Shown here: in pieces, positions 34,131-42,215 of the stretch
How the letters are laid out: every line of letters begins with the position of its first letter
Numbering within the stretch: the stretch's first letter is position 1
Assembly: GCA_019636285.1 (NCBI GenBank)
Contig: JAHBXV010000039.1
Coordinates: 1-57,881 of the forward strand
Length of the DNA: 57,881 nt
From: Planctomycetaceae bacterium
GTDB lineage: Bacteria > Planctomycetota > Planctomycetia > Planctomycetales > Planctomycetaceae
Direction: 5' to 3'
Translations under genes and position numbers: made by a program
The notes under the pieces: model-generated
The model's input: only the letters and a program-made list of their open reading frames with translations
Databases searched by the model: none
Told to the model about the DNA's origin: nothing

Positions 34131-35420
34131 TCAGCAATTCACCCAGGTCTGATCGACGAGTGATTGCCGGGCCGCCAGCGTGACGCGCGTGTTGGCGATG
34201 GCGTCGTCGATGCCGCAAAGAGTCTGCCGATTTTTCGAGCGGACGGCCTCGACGAAGGCGAGGAGGGCATCGCGGGTGTCGTTTCCCCGGGGAAGAATCT
34301 CCAGCGGCTTGCCGCGCGGTGCCCAAGGATTGATGGCTTCTTTGAGAGTCTTCCCAGCGGTCACGAGCGCGGCATTCGCGCCCTGCTGGTCGGTCCAGGC
34401 GACGCTGGTTTCCGGCGCTTCGCGGTAGAGTTCGCCGCGCACGGGCGAAAGCCGGAGCGTGCCTCGCGTGCCGTAGATGGTCTCCGACGCGCCGGCGAAA
34501 CCATTGCCTTGCACGGAAGACCAGGTCATGCGGGCGGTGTAGGGAGCAGTGTCGGTTTCGCTCACAGAGGCTCCGCGCCTGGGGGCAGGGGGTGGTTCGA
34601 GAACGAAATCGGCCACGCAGGTGACATTGTCGGCCACTTCGCGACCATCGCGAAAAATGTCGATTCCTCCCGTGGCCATGATTCGCCGGGGCGGCGTGCC
34701 GAGGAGCCAGGCGATCAGGTCGAATTGATGGCTGGCGAATTCGGACAGCAAACCATGCGAACGGTCGGCGTACAGCCACCAGTTCATTTCCCGGTCGAGG
34801 TTCCGATATTCGGGGTCGTCGCGCTTGACCGGAATCGGGCGCCGCCAGGCCGTTTGCCGATGCCAGCGACAATCGACAGCGACGATCTTGCCCAGGAGGC
34901 CCGTCTCGATCATCGCCCGGGCTTGTCGATAGACGGCATTCGCGCGCAATTGCAGGCCAATCTGAAAGATCGTCTCCCGGTTGTTCACCGAGTCGGCAAT
35001 GCGGTTGGCCTCTTCAAGGCTGTAACACAGGAGCTTTTCGCAATAGACGGCGGCACCGGCGGTGGCTGCATCGATGACAATTTCCGCATGTGTATCAAGC
35101 GGTGTCGCGACGATGACGGCATCGGGCTTGAGCCGCTCGAGCATGGGGCGGTAGTCGGCACCGCTGCTGGCGAAGGGGCCGGCATATTGCCAGCCGCGTT
35201 CGAGATGGGGACCGTACGGATCGGCGACGCCAACGATGGACACGTCGTCGATGGTCGTGAGCGTGCGGATGAGCTCGCAGCCGCGTGAACCGCAACCAAT
35301 GGCGAGCACGCGGAGGGCTTCGTCTTCTCCTGCGGCGGCCATGGCAAGCGACGACATGGCCGCGAAACCGGTCGACTGCAGGAATTCCCGACGGGATGAC
35401 GACGCGGGTGGATTGCTCAT
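34131..35420 (-). CDS. Tat-exported Gfo/Idh/MocA-family oxidoreductase-like protein
   Basis: 429 residues with a Tat signal (SSRREFLQSTGFAAMSSLAM). The Rossmann domain shows VLAIGCGSRG and VIVATPLDTH. The usual CEKP motif is CEKL here (Glu128, Lys129, Leu130), and the later catalytic block appears as SEFASHQFDLIAWLLG with the expected His. Exported members of this family are frequent in planctomycetes and may carry their dinucleotide through the Tat system. The ATG overlaps the apbE stop by 4 bp, so both genes are co-translated. Substrate unknown, likely a sugar or cyclitol derivative. Confidence 0.9.
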   Translation of the reverse strand: MSNPPASSSRREFLQSTGFAAMSSLAMAAAGEDEALRVLAIGCGSRGCELIRTLTTIDDVSIVGVADPYGPHLERGWQYAGPFASSGADYRPMLERLKPDAVIVATPLDTHAEIVIDAATAGAAVYCEKLLCYSLEEANRIADSVNNRETIFQIGLQLRANAVYRQARAMIETGLLGKIVAVDCRWHRQTAWRRPIPVKRDDPEYRNLDREMNWWLYADRSHGLLSEFASHQFDLIAWLLGTPPRRIMATGGIDIFRDGREVADNVTCVADFVLEPPPAPRRGASVSETDTAPYTARMTWSSVQGNGFAGASETIYGTRGTLRLSPVRGELYREAPETSVAWTDQQGANAALVTAGKTLKEAINPWAPRGKPLEILPRGNDTRDALLAFVEAVRSKNRQTLCGIDDAIANTRVTLAARQSLVDQTWVNC

Positions 35421-36280
35421 CGCCGAACGACTCGCGGCGAATGGGGTGGGGGCGTCGCCGATCGAGACGTCGGCAACTGCTGTTGCCGCAGGACGATCTT
35501 CACCTGCGGATCCTCGATGCTGCGGATCGCCCGAGCGTGTCTGTCGCTGGGGATCACGAGTAGTGCCGTAGAAAGTATCTCGGCCAGCGTCGCGGTTCCC
35601 GCTTGGACCGTCACGAGGCGTTCGCCTTCGAGCGGTTGGCCGGTTTGCGGGGTCAAGACGTCGCTGACTTTCTGGGTCGGGTGTTTCGTGGCCGATGTCG
35701 ACAGGGCGGCGTTCGCGAGTTCCCAGTTGAGATCCAGCACCGGCAGGGCGATCGGCCAGCCGGCGGAATTTTCGGGGCTGCCAAGGGCAAGTTGGGAACT
35801 GCCGCCCGCATTGAGCAGGGCGCGCTCGACACCAGCCGCGAGCAGGATGCGACGCGCCCGATCGAGCGCATAGCCCTTGCCGACACCTCCGAAGTCGAGC
35901 CGTACGCCGTTCGCCAGTTTTGTGAGGCGCCGTCGCGAGGGATCAAACTCCAGGTCGGCCCAGGTCAGGGGCTGGCCGTCCTCGCCCCGCGAGCCGGCGA
36001 CGGGATCAAACGCGCCATCGAGCGTCTGCCAGGCCGCCGCGCAGACCGCGAGTAGGTCGTTCAACTCATGGTCGATACGCAGCGACTCGCCGACGTCGGC
36101 CCGGTTGATCCGCGAGGTTTCGCTGTCGTGCCGAAAACACGACAACCAGGCATCGATGCGCGAAATCTCGTCGAGAGCCGTTTCACCGGCGGCGCGGAGG
36201 TGGACGCGATCGTCGCCGACAAGCCGCAGTTCGCAGCGGCAGCCGAGGACGAGGCGTTCGCATCGGACAGTTTCGAGCAT
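35417..36280 (-). CDS. apbE: ApbE-family FAD:protein FMN transferase
   Basis: 287 residues from ATG 36280, selected for GGAGAGAG just upstream; an earlier ATG at 36307 would add nine. Motifs: ISRIDAWLSCFRHDSETSRI, then TLDGAFDPVAGS, then LDFGGVGKGYALDRA (the Mg/FAD site) and LNAGGSSQLALG. ApbE attaches FMN from FAD to Thr or Ser of target proteins, usually outside the cytosol. No signal peptide is evident, so it may act inside or the N-terminus may be mis-set. No NqrC/RnfG-like target is in the window. It is translationally coupled to the Gfo/Idh-type gene. Confidence 0.9.
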   Translation of the reverse strand: MLETVRCERLVLGCRCELRLVGDDRVHLRAAGETALDEISRIDAWLSCFRHDSETSRINRADVGESLRIDHELNDLLAVCAAAWQTLDGAFDPVAGSRGEDGQPLTWADLEFDPSRRRLTKLANGVRLDFGGVGKGYALDRARRILLAAGVERALLNAGGSSQLALGSPENSAGWPIALPVLDLNWELANAALSTSATKHPTQKVSDVLTPQTGQPLEGERLVTVQAGTATLAEILSTALLVIPSDRHARAIRSIEDPQVKIVLRQQQLPTSRSATPPPHSPRVVRR

Positions 36281-36347
36281 GACTCTCTCCGAATCGCGGC
36301 GCGGCAAATCAGGAACTCTCGTGCTTTGTCAAAGTTAAAAAATTAGT

Positions 36348-36425
36348 GTGTGCCACTGGCTCCGCCAGTGCATTCTTTTGGGGGATGAAAGATCCAAGAC
36401 GCACTGGCGGAGCCAGTGGCACACG
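36348..36425. repeat. REPIN, family 1 copy D
   Basis: Arms GTGTGCCACTGGC...GCCAGTGC and GCACTGGC...GCCAGTGGCACAC with 28-30 nt between. The flanks GTGCTTTGTCA (left) and CTGACAGAACACT (right) extend the symmetry as in copy C. It begins 68 nt upstream of the apbE start and ends 22 nt from the SGNH-gene stop. Confidence 0.88.
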
Positions 36426-36447
36426 AAAATCAAATCCTGACAGAACA

Positions 36448-37548
36448 CTACTTCATGACGAGCGGCCGCAGCACTTTGTCGAACTCGACAGCCTGTCGAT
36501 AGAACCCAAGATCGTTCGGATGGGACGAATCGACGGCGCCGTCGTTGTCGTCTCCCAACAGGTCGTCGCCGCCGAGGTAATAGAGGTTCTTGACGCCGTC
36601 GGCGATCAGTTCATCGTACGCCTTGCGGAGCGCTTCGTGGTTGCCGTCATTGCGCGCGGCCTTGCCGGGAATCAGCCAGGCATCGGTGTAGCGGCGATCT
36701 TCGACGAGCAGAATGGGGGTATCGGGCTTGGCCGCTCGCAATTGCTCGACGAGGGGCTTCGTTCGCGCGGCGGTCTGGTCGCCCGAGAGATTGGGGCAGC
36801 AGTCGATGACATAGACGGCTGCGTCGAGTTCGGTCAAGAGGGCAGTGACTTCCGGCTCCATGCGGCCGTTGCCGGAAAAGCCGAGGTTGATGATCGGACG
36901 CTTGTACCAGCGGCCAAGAATGGCGGTGTGGACCATTCCTGGACGGGACGCACAGGCGCCGTGTGTGATCGACGTTCCGTAGAACACGATGGGCTTGGCC
37001 TGCACGGCCGCATAGTCGGGAGCATCTGTGATCGTCTGCCCGGCGGGAACGCCGATCTCGACCGACGTGACGCCGTTGTAGAGCGGGAAGTAGATCATGT
37101 ACTCACGCTCGACGGTGGGAAGACCGTCAATCACCTTGGCGGTTGATGTCTTGGCAGTGGGCCGGCCGATGGAGACCCAGCGCCAGGTTCCCTTGTCGTC
37201 CTTGGCGTAGAGGTCGAGTCCGCTGACACCCGTGGCGGGCATGTGAACCATCGCGAGGTTCTCTTTGGTCAGCGTCCAACGGGCATGAATGGCGGGCGAG
37301 GCCGTCACGAAGCGCACGCACATGCCAGCCGAGTCGCGGCTGAGATTCCAGACGTCGTCGCGAACAACTCCCTGGGCTTTCTTGGGGAGACGGTCGTAGA
37401 TGCTGGTGACATCGGTCCAACCCTGGCCTTCGACTCCCAATTGATGAGCGTCGTACCAACGGATCCCATCCGCCTCGTTGGAGACCAGTTCCGCGGCGGA
37501 CAACGGACATGCCAGCGACAACGCAATCAGCAGGCGCGCGAACGACAT
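36448..37548 (-). CDS. Exported SGNH/GDSL-type hydrolase
   Basis: 366 residues from ATG 37548, which has GGGAAAGG upstream and opens with a signal peptide (MSFARLLIALSLACPLSA). The frame stays open further upstream to 38691, but that part overlaps the opposite-strand amidohydrolase gene and looks random. The N-terminal 170 residues form a beta-sandwich (SGLDLYAKDDKGTWRWV). The hydrolase domain has VFYGTSITHGACAS (Ser nucleophile), NLGFSGNGRMEPEV, and DSSHPNDLGF with the catalytic Asp and His. Members deacylate carbohydrates or lipids. Divergent from the amidohydrolase gene across 321 bp. Confidence 0.88.
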   Translation of the reverse strand: MSFARLLIALSLACPLSAAELVSNEADGIRWYDAHQLGVEGQGWTDVTSIYDRLPKKAQGVVRDDVWNLSRDSAGMCVRFVTASPAIHARWTLTKENLAMVHMPATGVSGLDLYAKDDKGTWRWVSIGRPTAKTSTAKVIDGLPTVEREYMIYFPLYNGVTSVEIGVPAGQTITDAPDYAAVQAKPIVFYGTSITHGACASRPGMVHTAILGRWYKRPIINLGFSGNGRMEPEVTALLTELDAAVYVIDCCPNLSGDQTAARTKPLVEQLRAAKPDTPILLVEDRRYTDAWLIPGKAARNDGNHEALRKAYDELIADGVKNLYYLGGDDLLGDDNDGAVDSSHPNDLGFYRQAVEFDKVLRPLVMK

Positions 37549-37632
37549 CGATGACCTTTCCCGGGGAGCAACATGAGACTGGGCTCGTTGGATTCGATGT
37601 TTGACGTTCGATGAAACGCGACGGGAAGTCAA

Positions 37633-37677
37633 GGGGAGGGGGAGGTGATGGGGGGCGAGGGTGAGGGGGAGATGGGG
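37633..37677 (+). other. G-run cluster, possible G-quadruplex
   Basis: The plus strand carries six runs of three to six G (GGGG, GGGGG, GGGGGG, GGG, GGGGG, GGGG) with loops of one to seven nt, enough for an intramolecular G-quadruplex. It lies in the 321-bp divergent gap 37549-37869 between the SGNH and amidohydrolase genes. The same gap also holds a family 2 repeat half-site; I see no other gene in it. Confidence 0.6.
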
Positions 37678-37712
37678 TGAATCATACCACGGCGGGTGCT
37701 GCCTGCTCTTCG

Positions 37713-37743
37713 CTCTCGACACTCGACCCTGGACTCTCGACTT
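37713..37743. repeat. Family 2 half-element copy B
   Basis: A single arm, CTCTCGACACTCGACCCTGG followed by ACTCTCGACTT. No inverted partner is visible nearby. It ends 126 nt before the start of the amidohydrolase gene. Confidence 0.65.
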
Positions 37744-37869
37744 CGCACGACCCGCGTGGCAACTCGTGACGGCGCGATCGAACGGTGGAAGTTCCTTGCT
37801 CGCGTGGGGGGAATGACCGATAACTGCCGGTCGAGAGGGCCAGTTCACTTGAGAGAAGGAAAGCCAGGC

Positions 37870-38808
37870 ATGATCGATCGTCGGCAGTTTCTCAGGATGG
37901 GTGCGACGGCTGTGTCGATGGGCGTGCTTTCGCGAGCCTTGCGAGCCGCGAACGCGGATCGGCCGGCATATGTCGACATGCACACGCACATCGGCACCTA
38001 CACGAACGGCAACAAGGAACTGACCGCGGCGGACCTGCTCAAGTGGATGGACGAGCATCACATCGAAAAGGCGATCGTTCTGCCGCTCGTTTCCCCCGAA
38101 TCGACGACGTATTTGCAGACGCCGGAATTCGTCTTGCGGGAGACGAAGCCCCATCGCGATCGCCTGATTCCATTCTGCAGCCTCGATCCGCGGGCCCATC
38201 TGTCGGGCGGGCAGGAGGGGATCAACGGCATCATCAAGAAGTATGTGGAGCAAGGAGCCCACGGATTCGGCGAACACAAGGTGGGGCTCGACATCGACGA
38301 CCCGCTCATGCTGCGCATCTATGAAGGTTGCAGCGAAGCGGGGATTCCGCTGCTGTTCCACATGGACAACATTCGCGGCAAGGACAAGCCGGGCCTGCCG
38401 GGGCTTGAGCGCGTGCTGAGTGCGTTTCCGAAGCTGAACTTCATCGGTCACGGTCCCGGCTTCTGGGCTTCGATTTCGGGCGATGTCGACCAGAAGGGAC
38501 TGGGTGGGTATCCCACGGGGCCGGTCGCTCCCGGCGGCGCGCTCGACCGATTGATGGCGAAGTATTCGAACCTGTTCTGCGATTTGTCCGCCGGGTCGGG
38601 GTCGAACGCCATCAGTCGCGACCTGGCGTTCGGGAAAGAGTTCCTGATCCGGAACCAGGACCGAATTTGTTTCGGAACCGACTATCTGCAACCGGGGCAG
38701 GAAGTGCCGCAGTTCCAGGTCTTCGAGGAACAGTTGGAACTTCCGGCCAATGTCTTCGCGAAGATCGCCCGGGGGAATGCCCTGCGGCTGGTCGAACGCC
38801 CGGCGTGA
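37870..38808 (+). CDS. Tat-exported amidohydrolase family protein
   Basis: 312 residues from ATG 37870; the start is set by the Tat signal MIDRRQFLRMGATAVSMGVL. The mature part has YVDMHTHIG (HxH), EHKVGL, LLFHMDN, FIGHGPGFW, and FGTDYLQP with the last Asp ligand, all typical of amidohydrolase-2 (COG2159-like) metal-dependent hydrolases. The substrate is unknown. It is followed by a Kelch-propeller gene 60 bp later, same strand, and divergent from the SGNH hydrolase gene, so the three may act together on an extracellular substrate. Confidence 0.87.
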   Translation: MIDRRQFLRMGATAVSMGVLSRALRAANADRPAYVDMHTHIGTYTNGNKELTAADLLKWMDEHHIEKAIVLPLVSPESTTYLQTPEFVLRETKPHRDRLIPFCSLDPRAHLSGGQEGINGIIKKYVEQGAHGFGEHKVGLDIDDPLMLRIYEGCSEAGIPLLFHMDNIRGKDKPGLPGLERVLSAFPKLNFIGHGPGFWASISGDVDQKGLGGYPTGPVAPGGALDRLMAKYSNLFCDLSAGSGSNAISRDLAFGKEFLIRNQDRICFGTDYLQPGQEVPQFQVFEEQLELPANVFAKIARGNALRLVERPA

Positions 38809-38868
38809 GTGCGTTCAAAGATCGTTTTGGAACATCGTCCGATTTCATTCCCACGAAGGAACTCGTTC

Positions 38869-39861
38869 ATGCTTCGTTGTGTGTTGCTCGTCGCCACGAT
38901 CGTGGTTGTGTCGGCCGTGTTCTCTTCGTCGCCTGCAATTGCGAGCGATTGGGAACTGGTCACGCCCAAGGCCGAGTGGCAGGCGCGCGATTCCAGTGCC
39001 GAGATGGTTCATGCCGGTCAGATGTGGATCATGGGGGGCTGGTTCGATTCGTTTTCGGAGCCGCCGAGCGACGTGTGGAAATCGGCTGATGGCAAGAACT
39101 GGGAGCGCGTCGCCGCGCGCAGTCCCTGGAAGCATTCGGACTTTCCCATGGGTGTTTCCTTTCGCGACCGCATGTTCCTGATGGGAGGCTGGCACAACGG
39201 ACGCTTGCCGGATGCCTCGGCGAGCAACCAGGTCTGGTCGAGCCGGGATGGCGCGGACTGGAAGCTGGAGACGAAAGACGCGGGCTGGTCCGCGCGGATG
39301 GCAGGGGCCGTTGTGGTCTTTCAGGACAAACTGTGGCTCTTGGGCGGGATCCAGAAGTATTACTTCGGCGACAATAGCGATCTCAAGAACGATGTCTGGT
39401 GCTCGGACGATGGCGTGAACTGGACGTGCGTGACGGAAGCCGCGGCGTGGCCGGCGCGAGCCTATCACCAGGCCGTCGCCTTCAACGGCAAGCTGTATGT
39501 TTTCGGCGGCGGGAACTATCTGCCGGAGTACCAGGTTCGCAATGACGTCTGGTGCAGCGAGGACGGCAAGACCTGGACTCAATTGACCGAAGCCGCCGAA
39601 TGGCCGCCGCGGATCTGGTTCGGTTCGGCGGTGTATCGTGACAGGATCTGGGTGCTGGGGGGCTGGTCGAACAATCCGGCGAGGAACTGGAACGACGTCT
39701 GGTCGTCGACGGATGGGAAGACCTGGGAACAATTCAAGACGCCGACCATCTGGAAAGAACGGCACGAGCACTCGGTCTACGTGAAAGACGATGCGATCTG
39801 GGTGGCGGGGGGGCACGCGCAGCCCCTGTCGAACGAAGTCTGGCGGCTGCGGTTGCCCTGA
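38869..39861 (+). CDS. Exported Kelch-type beta-propeller protein
   Basis: 330 residues from ATG 38869 with GAAGGA upstream and a signal peptide (MLRCVLLVATIVVVSAVF). About five propeller blades repeat the pattern MGGW/GGxx followed by DVWxSxDGKxW (for example DVWKSADGKNWERV, DVWCSEDGKTWTQL, DVWSSTDGKTWEQF). Kelch propellers bind other proteins or sugars; none has an inherent enzyme activity, though some bacterial ones are sialate-related epimerases (NanM-like). The protein is 60 bp downstream of the amidohydrolase gene and probably co-expressed. Confidence 0.88.
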   Translation: MLRCVLLVATIVVVSAVFSSSPAIASDWELVTPKAEWQARDSSAEMVHAGQMWIMGGWFDSFSEPPSDVWKSADGKNWERVAARSPWKHSDFPMGVSFRDRMFLMGGWHNGRLPDASASNQVWSSRDGADWKLETKDAGWSARMAGAVVVFQDKLWLLGGIQKYYFGDNSDLKNDVWCSDDGVNWTCVTEAAAWPARAYHQAVAFNGKLYVFGGGNYLPEYQVRNDVWCSEDGKTWTQLTEAAEWPPRIWFGSAVYRDRIWVLGGWSNNPARNWNDVWSSTDGKTWEQFKTPTIWKERHEHSVYVKDDAIWVAGGHAQPLSNEVWRLRLP

Positions 39862-39989
39862 GCGGCGGTCACGTCAAGGAATGTTGATCGGATCGCTGTC
39901 CGTCGGGTGCTCGCTACACCGGTGTCGCGTGGTCGGGTAACGTACCGGTTGAGCCGGTCGTCTCGTTTCACACGGAAGGTGTATTGCCC

Positions 39990-41483
39990 GTGAAAGTCCA
40001 GCAGTTCCTCGAGCATCAGGGGTTGTCGCAGAATCCATTCAGCCAGGAAGACGCCCAGACCGATCCGCTGTTCAAGCAGTTTTGCGCGAAGGACATTTTC
40101 CATCCGGCGTGGGACAAAATTTTCGGCGACGCTGGGCAGCCGGCGACGTCGGTCGTGTTCGGCGAAAAGGGGAGTGGCAAGACGGCGATGCGGTTGCAGA
40201 TGGTGCAGCAGATTTCCGCGCACAACGTGCAGCATCCCGATGACCGCGTCTATGTCATTGAGTACGACAACTTCAATCCGTTTCTGGATGCGTTTCATTC
40301 GCGGATGCTCCCCGTCGCCCGCAGTCCGGAACGGACGCTGTCGAAATGGCGGCTGTGGGATCACATGGACGCGATCCTGTCGCTGGGCGTGACAGGGCTC
40401 CTCAACGATTTGTTAAGCGACAACACGTCGGGCGAACCCGGGCCGAACGAGATTCATTCCGAAAGGCTGCGGAAGCTCAGCCGCTCGCAGCAACGGGATC
40501 TGTTGCTGTTGGCGTCGCTGTACGACCACAGCCTGGGACAAAGCCCCAGCGATCGGTGGACGGCGACGCGGCGACGGGCGGGGTTCGCGAACTGGAAGGT
40601 CTGGTGGGACTTTTCGCTGGGGCTCTCGGTGTCGCTCGTTCTGTTCCTGATCCTGGCGCAGTCGGGAAACCTGTCGCAGTTCGGCGAATTCTGGCCGTGG
40701 CTGTTGATCCTGGTCGCCTGGGGACCGTGGTTGTGGCGGCAGGCCCGCTTGTGGTGGCTGTCGTGGCGAATCGCGCATCAGATTCGCGTCTTCGAGCAGC
40801 CCGTCAATCTTTTGCGGTCGATGCTCGCGCGGTTCGAGTCGAAAGACCTGGTCGGTCAGCCCATGCCAAGCCGCGATCGCAGCGACGACCGGTATGAACT
40901 CCTCAGCAAGTTTCAGGGAATTCTCGGCACCCTGGGCTTCGCCGGGATCACGGTGATCGTGGACCGTGTCGACGAACCGCACCTAGTGAATGGCTCGGCG
41001 GAGCGGATGCGCGATTTGTTGTGGCCGATGTTCGACAACAAACTGCTCAAGCATGCGGGGGTGGGGTTCAAGCTGCTGCTGCCGATCGAAGTCAGCTTCT
41101 ACCTCGCGAAGGAAGATAAGACCTTCTACGAGAAGTCGCGGCTCGACAAGCAGCACCTGGTGCGTTCGCTGGAATGGACCGGCGAGTCGCTGTACGACCT
41201 TGCGAATGACCGGATTCGGGCTGTTTCGACGTCGCCGAGTTCGAAAACGCTTAAGAACTGGTTCGAGGATGGCATCACGGACGCGGAACTGATCAGCACG
41301 CTGGCACGGCTGCGCGTGCCGCGACATCTGTTCAAGTTCCTGCATCGTCTGCTGGTGGAGCACTGCCACCGTTACACGGACGATGCTCCGCGGTGGGACA
41401 TTGCCCGCGAGACGCTGCACTCGACGCTGGCCGTCTATCTGCGCGATCTGGAAGCGTACGACCGGGGATTGGGGGCGGGATGA
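39990..41483 (+). CDS. KAP-like P-loop NTPase with inserted membrane helices
   Basis: 497 residues from GTG 39990 with GGAAGG about ten nt upstream; TTG 39984 is an alternative. An N-terminal ExeA-like turn (GLSQNPFSQEDAQ) precedes Walker A GEKGSGKT (58-65). A pair of membrane helices (about 208-250) is inserted within the NTPase domain, and Walker B reads ITVIVDRVDEPH (about 315-326). Insertion of membrane spans inside the P-loop fold is the feature of the KAP NTPase group, known for phage defence and membrane-associated signalling. The partner is not known. It stands alone on the plus strand. Confidence 0.75.
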   Translation: MKVQQFLEHQGLSQNPFSQEDAQTDPLFKQFCAKDIFHPAWDKIFGDAGQPATSVVFGEKGSGKTAMRLQMVQQISAHNVQHPDDRVYVIEYDNFNPFLDAFHSRMLPVARSPERTLSKWRLWDHMDAILSLGVTGLLNDLLSDNTSGEPGPNEIHSERLRKLSRSQQRDLLLLASLYDHSLGQSPSDRWTATRRRAGFANWKVWWDFSLGLSVSLVLFLILAQSGNLSQFGEFWPWLLILVAWGPWLWRQARLWWLSWRIAHQIRVFEQPVNLLRSMLARFESKDLVGQPMPSRDRSDDRYELLSKFQGILGTLGFAGITVIVDRVDEPHLVNGSAERMRDLLWPMFDNKLLKHAGVGFKLLLPIEVSFYLAKEDKTFYEKSRLDKQHLVRSLEWTGESLYDLANDRIRAVSTSPSSKTLKNWFEDGITDAELISTLARLRVPRHLFKFLHRLLVEHCHRYTDDAPRWDIARETLHSTLAVYLRDLEAYDRGLGAG

Positions 41484-41564
41484 GGCCGAGGCGCCAGGGG
41501 CTCGAAGACTCGTCCTTGGCCAGACCCTGACGAGAATACCGTCCCGGGAACGAAGGGGAGGCGG

Positions 41565-42011
41565 TCACGTTCCCCACCAGGCGGTCCAGATGACGCTCGG
41601 CCAGCCGTGCGACAAGCCGTAGCCGATCAGGGCCAGGTGAATGGCGACGGTCAGCCAGAAGACGGCGCGGAACGAGAGCTTTTGCGTTTTGTGGCGAAAC
41701 AATTGTTGCCCGAGTTGCGCTCCCGGCCAGCCGCCGGCCAGGCTGACCAGGTGGAGCGTGTTCTCCGGAACGCGGCGGGAATCCTTGAGGGCGCAGCGCT
41801 TGTCCCAGCCGTAGAGGACGAACGCCGTGAGGCTGAGGACGATCGTCAAGAGGGCGTACAGGGCCAGTGTCCAAGGAAGCGAGATCCCCGTTCTCAGAAA
41901 GGCTCCCGCCAGGAGCGAGACGGCCAGCAGAAACCAGATGCTCCCCATGAGGGTGACCCAGTTTGCGGGGGAGAGGTACCAGCGAGAGCGGGCGCGGTAG
42001 GTGGTGGCCAC
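41565..42011 (-). CDS. DUF1294 membrane protein
   Basis: 148 residues from GTG 42011; TTG 42041 and ATG 41948 are alternatives and no start has a strong ribosome site. Membrane helices are visible at about 22-38, 45-68 and 118-137. The block LYGWDKRCALKDSRRVPENT, then LVSLAGGWPGAQLGQQLFRH, is the signature of DUF1294. Function unknown; family members are small integral membrane proteins sometimes fused to a cold-shock domain. Divergent from fumC over about 200 bp. Confidence 0.85.
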   Translation of the reverse strand: MATTYRARSRWYLSPANWVTLMGSIWFLLAVSLLAGAFLRTGISLPWTLALYALLTIVLSLTAFVLYGWDKRCALKDSRRVPENTLHLVSLAGGWPGAQLGQQLFRHKTQKLSFRAVFWLTVAIHLALIGYGLSHGWPSVIWTAWWGT

Positions 42012-42085
42012 AAGAAACGTCCGGTTGATTGAACACGGCAATTGAGGGTGACAGTATAACGGGTCGAGGGCGTCGGTGGATCATT

Positions 42086-42116
42086 GAGTCGAGAGACGAG
42101 AGTCGAGAGTCGAGCG
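42086..42116. repeat. Family 2 half-element copy C
   Basis: A single arm, GAGTCGAGAGACGAGAGTCG followed by AGAGTCGAGCG. It lies in the divergent gap between DUF1294 and fumC and ends 99 nt before the fumC start. Confidence 0.7.
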
Positions 42117-42215
42117 CGACGGGGTGAGGTCTTCGTTTTTTCGACGAGTTCCATGGTTTTCGAGACGCCAACCGGGTTTTGAAACGAGTTCCACAGAGAC
42201 AGCGAGCACTTTTCG

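Noticed and set aside
34164-35288. 374-residue plus-strand frame antisense to the Gfo/Idh-type gene
   Set aside because: No recognisable domain; the opposite frame has a Tat signal, Rossmann motif and family blocks.
36346-37146. Frames that start inside REPINs and read peptides such as CHWLCQC
   Set aside because: Similar peptides appear at each repeat copy only because the repeat DNA is conserved.
37549-38691. N-terminal extension of the SGNH hydrolase frame
   Set aside because: It lies antisense to the amidohydrolase gene; the signal peptide and ribosome site put the start at 37548.
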